From Spirosoma montaniterrae (GTDB taxonomy: Bacteria > Bacteroidota > Bacteroidia > Cytophagales > Spirosomataceae), in contig NZ_CP014263.1 in the NCBI RefSeq assembly GCF_001988955.1, forward strand, positions 4,186,001 to 4,250,000: 64,000 nucleotides of DNA, read 5' to 3'. The position numbers were made by a program, and so were the translations under genes. Positions 59,599 to 64,000 of this stretch are shown here, piece after piece. How positions within the stretch are numbered: the stretch's first letter is position 1; the number at the start of each line of letters is the position of its first letter. Under the pieces are notes generated by a model. The model was not told the origin of the DNA, did not search any database, and saw nothing but the letters and a program-made list of their open reading frames with translations.

Positions 59599-61970
59599 TA
59601 TTCACTCCGCAGGCTCTTCACCGGGTTCATCAGGGCGGCTTTGATGCTCTGGTAGCTCACCGTCAACAACGCGATACTCACTGCCAGCGTACCGGCCAAC
59701 GCGAAGTACCAGCCTGAAAGTTGCTGTCGATAAGCGAAGGTGCTGAGCCATTTATCCAGTGCCCACCACGCCAGCGGAGACGCCAGCACCAGGGCAAACA
59801 GCACTAATTTCAGGAAGTCCTTTGAGAGCAACGTAACGATGTTACCCACACTGGCCCCCAGCACTTTACGGACGCCAATTTCCTTTGTACGCTGCTCCGC
59901 TGTGAAAGCTGCCAGCCCAAACAAGCCCAGACACGAAATCAAAATCGCCAGCACCCCAAAGTAGTTGACCAGCGTTTGAACCTGCTGTTCGCTGCGGTAC
60001 AACTCCTCGTAGTCTTCATCTAAGAAATGGTACGTGAATGGGTAGTTGGGATTGAACGAACGGGCCACTTTTTCCAAGCTTGTCACGGCCCGTTGCGTCT
60101 GTCCGGGGTTGGTTTTCACCAGCAGAAAGCTCGTATTGCCGGGGATATAGGTCAGCACTAACGGGCTAATGGCCTGATGGAGGGAGTTGAGGTGAAAATC
60201 TTTCATCAACCCGATGACACGCCCTTTGCCCATCCAGAACGTTATCTCTTTCCCCACAGGCTCTTTCATGCCCATCAGTTTAGCTGCCGCTTCATTGATG
60301 AGATAATTCGACGTGTCAGCGTAGCTGCCTGCCCGGAAATCGCGCCCGGCGAGCAGTTGGATGTTCATCGTCTTGACGAAATCAGCCCCCACCGACATGG
60401 CCGACACGCTGAAGAGTTGGTTCGGGTCTTTGCCAGGCCATTGCAGGTCGGTAGAAGTGCTTTGGATGTTGATGGGCAGATGAGCCACTTCCACCGCCGA
60501 TGCAATCCCCGGCTGTTGAAGCAGTTCGCGCCGGAAGGTTTCGGTTTTCGGGAATCCGGCGATGTTGCCCTCAAGCTGAATCCAAACAACATTCTCCCGG
60601 TCGAGACCAAGGTGTTTGGTACGCAGGTAGTTCATCTGCCGCCCCACGGCCAACATCCCGACAATCAGGAAGATCGACAGCGAAAACTGAAACACCACCA
60701 GCACCCGCCGGAATTGCGCTGGCCCTGTCCCAAGCCGCAACCGTGGCGACGGGCCGCGTCCCCTCAGAATCCGCACGGGCGACAAACCCGACAGAAACAG
60801 AGCCGGATAACTGCCCGATACCAGGCCCGTGACGAACACAATGCCGCCCAACAACGGCCAGAAGGCCGGTTCGGTGAGGCCGAAGGTCAGTTGTTTCTCA
60901 AATACTGCATTGAAGGTGGGCAGCACGTTCCAGACAATTAACAGTGCCAGCCCTGCAGCCAGCGCACTCGTTAGCAACGACTCGCTCAGAAACTGCCCCG
61001 CCAGCGACGAGCGCATGGCTCCCAGCGATTTCCGAACGCCCACTTCCTTCGCCCGCATGGCCGAACGGGCGGTGGCTACATTCATAAAGTTGATGCAGGC
61101 AATGAACAGAATAAAAAGGGCCACCAACGAGAAAATGCGGACGTACTCAATCTGCCCGCCAACGGGTTTGCCGTTCTTGTAGTCGCCCCAAAGGTGCAAA
61201 TCGGTGATGGGTTGTAGAATAGGAGTTTCGTTGTTATCAAAGTCGGCGTAGCGGGGGTAGATACCCTTCATAGCAACCTCGGTCTGTTCTACAGTAGTCT
61301 CCGATTTGAGTCGGCAGTAGGTCAGGAATGAGTTATTGCCCCATGTTTTCTGCCAGGGTTGCTCCTGTACCTCCCAGTTTACTAACCAGTCGAATTGCAG
61401 CGACGATGTAGCAGGCAGATTCTCAATGACTGCCCCGACAATGAAAAATTTATCATTGTTTAACTGTAGCGTTTTTCCTAATGCCAGTCCGTTCGGAAAG
61501 AATTTCTCGGCCACTTTCCGGGTAATGACAATCTGGTTCAGATTAGCCAGTGCTTTTGCCGGGTCGCCGTAGAGGGCGGGCAGGTTGAACACGCTGAAAA
61601 AATCGGTCGTGGCGTAATGGCCACGTTCTTTGGCGGTTTTCGCCTTAACGGTTATAAGTGCTTCACTGCGCCAAGTGAGCTTTGTGATAGCCGCCACCTG
61701 CGGCACCTCCTTCGCTATTACTTCCTGTAGCGGACCAGGGGTGACAAGCGTCGTTTGCAGTCCCTGTCCTCTAAAATTGTAGTTAACCCGTATATGGTGA
61801 ATGTTATCCACATCGGGCAGGAAGCGGTCGTAGCTGAGTTCATCGCGCACCCACAATCCGATGAGCAACGCACAGGCCATGCCGAGAGCCAGCCCGAAAA
61901 TGTTGATGGCTGAATAACCCTTGTCGCGAATCAGATTCCGCCAGGCGATTTTGAGATAGTTTCTGAACAT
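59598..61970 (-). CDS. FtsX/MacB-type ABC transporter permease (3 of 4 in tandem)
   Basis: 790 residues. MFRNYLKIAWRNLIRDKGYS, helix 1 (about 21-41), MacB core with ITRKVAEKFFPNGLALGKTL, first FtsX set (about 280-420; FMNVATARSAMRAKEVGVRKSLGA), second core, last FtsX set (about 670-780; EQRTKEIGVRKVLGASVGNIV), tail SYQSIKAALMNPVKSLRSE. Its start is 12 bases from the stop of the next permease, so the two are cotranscribed. Its last 75 bases are almost identical to those of the gene at 61983. Confidence 0.9.
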   Translation of the reverse strand: MFRNYLKIAWRNLIRDKGYSAINIFGLALGMACALLIGLWVRDELSYDRFLPDVDNIHHIRVNYNFRGQGLQTTLVTPGPLQEVIAKEVPQVAAITKLTWRSEALITVKAKTAKERGHYATTDFFSVFNLPALYGDPAKALANLNQIVITRKVAEKFFPNGLALGKTLQLNNDKFFIVGAVIENLPATSSLQFDWLVNWEVQEQPWQKTWGNNSFLTYCRLKSETTVEQTEVAMKGIYPRYADFDNNETPILQPITDLHLWGDYKNGKPVGGQIEYVRIFSLVALFILFIACINFMNVATARSAMRAKEVGVRKSLGAMRSSLAGQFLSESLLTSALAAGLALLIVWNVLPTFNAVFEKQLTFGLTEPAFWPLLGGIVFVTGLVSGSYPALFLSGLSPVRILRGRGPSPRLRLGTGPAQFRRVLVVFQFSLSIFLIVGMLAVGRQMNYLRTKHLGLDRENVVWIQLEGNIAGFPKTETFRRELLQQPGIASAVEVAHLPINIQSTSTDLQWPGKDPNQLFSVSAMSVGADFVKTMNIQLLAGRDFRAGSYADTSNYLINEAAAKLMGMKEPVGKEITFWMGKGRVIGLMKDFHLNSLHQAISPLVLTYIPGNTSFLLVKTNPGQTQRAVTSLEKVARSFNPNYPFTYHFLDEDYEELYRSEQQVQTLVNYFGVLAILISCLGLFGLAAFTAEQRTKEIGVRKVLGASVGNIVTLLSKDFLKLVLFALVLASPLAWWALDKWLSTFAYRQQLSGWYFALAGTLAVSIALLTVSYQSIKAALMNPVKSLRSE

Positions 61971-61982
61971 GACGTTAGTTGT

Positions 61983-64000
61983 TTATTCACTCCGCAGGCT
62001 CTTGACGGGGTTCATCAGGGCGGCTTTGATGCTCTGGTAGCTCACCGTCAGTAGGGCAATGCCTACTGCCAGCGTACCGGCCAGCGCGAAGTGCCACCAT
62101 TGGGTTTGGGCGCGGTAAGCGAAGTAGTTCAGCATGATTTCGCCGAGCCACCAGCCTAAGGGCGAAGCAATGCCGATGGCGAGCAAGACTAATTTCAAAA
62201 AATCGGACGAGAGCAGCGTAGCAATGCTAACGACACTGGCTCCCAGCACTTTGCGAATGCCAATTTCTTTTGTCCGCTGCCGGGTCACGAGCGTAATCAG
62301 CCCGAAAATACCGGCGCAGGCCGTCAGAATAGCCACCAGTGTCACAAAGCGTATCATCTGCCAGATGTTGTCGAGCGGGCGGTAGGCTTTCGCCACTTCG
62401 TCGGTCAGGTAGGCGTAGGTAAGCGGGCGTCGGGCCGGAATTTTGGCAAATTCACGCTCTATTTGTGCAATCAATGCCGGGGCTTTGGCTTTATCGGCCA
62501 GGCGCACCGACAGGTAGGTATTCAAACTTTGACGACCATAATAACTCTGGAGCATGGGGCCAACTTTATCTTTGAGGTCGCGGTAGTGGTAGTCTTTCGT
62601 AACGCCCACAATGGTGTAGGTCAGCGGGTCGTTGAGTTGGCGTAGTTTCTTGCCCACTGCCGTTGTCCAGCCGAATGCTTTCATGGCCGACTCGTTGATG
62701 ATAACGGCATGGTTCACCGAATCGGCGGGGGTCTGATCGGAGAAATTCCGGCCTTCAAGCATCGGTATCCGAAACGTTTCGGTAAAGCCTACCGCGCCGG
62801 GGCCGTGCCGCAGGTGTACCTTCCTGGCTTCGTTGCCTTCGGGATAATAGGTGTTGAAGTTGTTCATGAACTCCACCGGCGTCTGCTCCGAACTGGTGAA
62901 CGAAACCACATTCGGGTTGGCCCGGAGCCGGTTCAGAATCGTTTGTCCCTGCACCAGTGCCTGATCTACGTTTCGGTAGGCCCGGTCGGTACTGAAAATC
63001 AGCACGTTCTCTTTCTCGTAGCCTAATTTCGCGTCTTTCATGTACACGATTTGCCCACGCATGACAATCGTTCCCAGAATAAACACAACGGCCAGCGTAA
63101 ACTGAATCACAATCAGCAGCCGCTGCCGAATCAAGCCACGCTTTGGACTAAACGACAGCTTGCCTTTCACGGCGTCGGTGGTTTTCAGCCCCAGCAGAAA
63201 CAAAGCCGGATACGTACCCGCCACCAACGCCACAACAAGCGTGACCCCCAGCACGGTCAGGATGGTCGGGTAATCGGTGTTCCAGTCGACGATCAACTGT
63301 AGCCCACGGTCGCCCAGTTGGTTGAAAGTAGGAATCAGGTAATACAACGCGAACAGAACAGACAGTCCCAGCGAAACCACCACCACCAGCCCCGACTCGA
63401 CCCAGAACTGCCGAAGCACTAACCAGCGGGTGGCACCCACCACCTGCCGCATGGCTACCTCTTTGGCGCGGGGCAGGGACGATGCCGTGTTGAGGTTAAT
63501 CAGGTTGATGCTGATAATCAGCAGTAGAAATACGGCAATAATAACCGAACCGTATATCAGCCCGGCGAATCTCGGATTTTCGGTGTAGACAAAGTTCTGA
63601 TAAGCCGCCAGCCGGAGTACCGTACTTTTGGCGTCGGCATTATAATGGGCTTTCACCAATTGCGGCAGTTTGGCCTGAAGCTGCGCCGGATTGGCCCCTT
63701 CCCGGAGCAGAATAAAGGTATTAGAAAACGTGTTGTACCAGTCGGCATTTTCGCGAAAGCCCGGCTGATCGAACAGGTTGGCAGCGGGCATAAGCACCTG
63801 AAACTGCTGCGACGAGTTGGCCGGTATTTCTTCCAGAACGCCCGTAATCTGGTATTGTAGCGTATCGTTCACGGTAACGGTTTTGCCGACGGGATTTTCG
63901 TTCCCGAACAGGTGCTGCGCTACTTTTTCGGTCAGCACCACCGAACGTTTGCTGACTAAAGCCGTAGCCGGATTACCGTATTTGAGCGGAAACGTGAAAA
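61983..64000 (-). CDS. FtsX/MacB-type ABC transporter permease (4 of 4), N-terminus beyond window edge
   Basis: At least 672 residues visible; the frame stays open to the right edge. The first visible residues FTFPLKYGNPATALVSKRSV belong to the MacB core domain, so the true start lies outside and a GTG near 63941 is not a start. First FtsX set (LINLNTASSLPRAKEVAMRQVVGA), second core domain, last FtsX set (RQRTKEIGIRKVLGASVVSIATLLS), tail SYQSIKAALMNPVKSLRSE. First visible gene of the block; transcription comes from outside the window. Confidence 0.88.
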   Translation of the reverse strand, partial: FTFPLKYGNPATALVSKRSVVLTEKVAQHLFGNENPVGKTVTVNDTLQYQITGVLEEIPANSSQQFQVLMPAANLFDQPGFRENADWYNTFSNTFILLREGANPAQLQAKLPQLVKAHYNADAKSTVLRLAAYQNFVYTENPRFAGLIYGSVIIAVFLLLIISINLINLNTASSLPRAKEVAMRQVVGATRWLVLRQFWVESGLVVVVSLGLSVLFALYYLIPTFNQLGDRGLQLIVDWNTDYPTILTVLGVTLVVALVAGTYPALFLLGLKTTDAVKGKLSFSPKRGLIRQRLLIVIQFTLAVVFILGTIVMRGQIVYMKDAKLGYEKENVLIFSTDRAYRNVDQALVQGQTILNRLRANPNVVSFTSSEQTPVEFMNNFNTYYPEGNEARKVHLRHGPGAVGFTETFRIPMLEGRNFSDQTPADSVNHAVIINESAMKAFGWTTAVGKKLRQLNDPLTYTIVGVTKDYHYRDLKDKVGPMLQSYYGRQSLNTYLSVRLADKAKAPALIAQIEREFAKIPARRPLTYAYLTDEVAKAYRPLDNIWQMIRFVTLVAILTACAGIFGLITLVTRQRTKEIGIRKVLGASVVSIATLLSSDFLKLVLLAIGIASPLGWWLGEIMLNYFAYRAQTQWWHFALAGTLAVGIALLTVSYQSIKAALMNPVKSLRSE

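Noticed and set aside
63939..63941. GTG at 63941 as the start of the last permease
   Set aside because: The frame continues upstream to the window edge with typical permease sequence (FTFPLKYGNPATAL), so the gene is cut, not started here.

Overview
The window looks like a chromosomal segment of a Gram-negative Bacteroidota, most likely order Cytophagales near Spirosoma and relatives. This rests on family-level signs. There is a hybrid two-component sensor with a beta-propeller input, and a huge multidomain cellulase with a type IX secretion (T9SS) C-terminal domain. Several promoters match the Bacteroidota -33/-7 pattern (TTG, spacer, TAnnTTTG). Many FtsX/MacB-type permeases end in the same tail. 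No ribosomal RNA or species marker is present, so the genus is an inference.

Layout. 1-10.5 kb: a hybrid histidine kinase/response regulator (minus, cut by the left edge) diverges from a 2188-residue family 9 glycoside hydrolase, a likely regulator and secreted-enzyme pair for cellulose-like polymers. 10.6-10.8 kb: tRNA-Arg(CCG) with its own promoter and terminator. 10.8-24 kb: mostly housekeeping and envelope genes (class V aminotransferase, MazG-like pyrophosphohydrolase, CreD, M16 protease, family 9 glycosyltransferase, M23 lipoprotein, TMEM175-like channel, DUF2231 protein, amino-acid permease, GH20 hexosaminidase). 24-34 kb: a large DUF11 surface protein, a lytic transglycosylase, homoserine kinase, a heptad-rich helical protein, an MBL-fold hydrolase and an FG-GAP protein. 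34.1-36.9 kb: six tandem paralogues of a small helical family I do not recognise. 37-42.5 kb: ArfB, a DUF1080 protein, a disordered acidic protein and a FAD/Fe-S dehydrogenase. 42.7-45.6 kb: an operon of two small exported proteins and a membrane-bound OmpR-type regulator, followed by a DUF4097 protein. Upstream of that operon lie a good promoter and three phased GTAAA repeats. 45.7-48.7 kb: a PadR-controlled permease. 48.9-51 kb: a decayed region with a permease tail relic, a nonsense-broken formylglycine-enzyme-like pseudogene and a TnpB-only IS200/IS605-type element. 51-54 kb: a secreted gluzincin-like protein, a VOC protein and a DoxX operon. 54-64 kb: four more large permeases in a row, the last cut by the right edge.

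Two things stand out. First, the window holds at least ten long inverted repeats (arms of 25-41 bp, mostly perfect, loops of 13-59 nt). They belong to several unrelated sequence families but share one architecture. Seven sit at gene ends and three lie inside open reading frames, where they are translated as Pro/Gly/Ser-rich inserts. Second, there are two undescribed-looking gene modules: the six-paralogue array, and the two-exported-proteins plus ToxR-like regulator operon with its own candidate operator.
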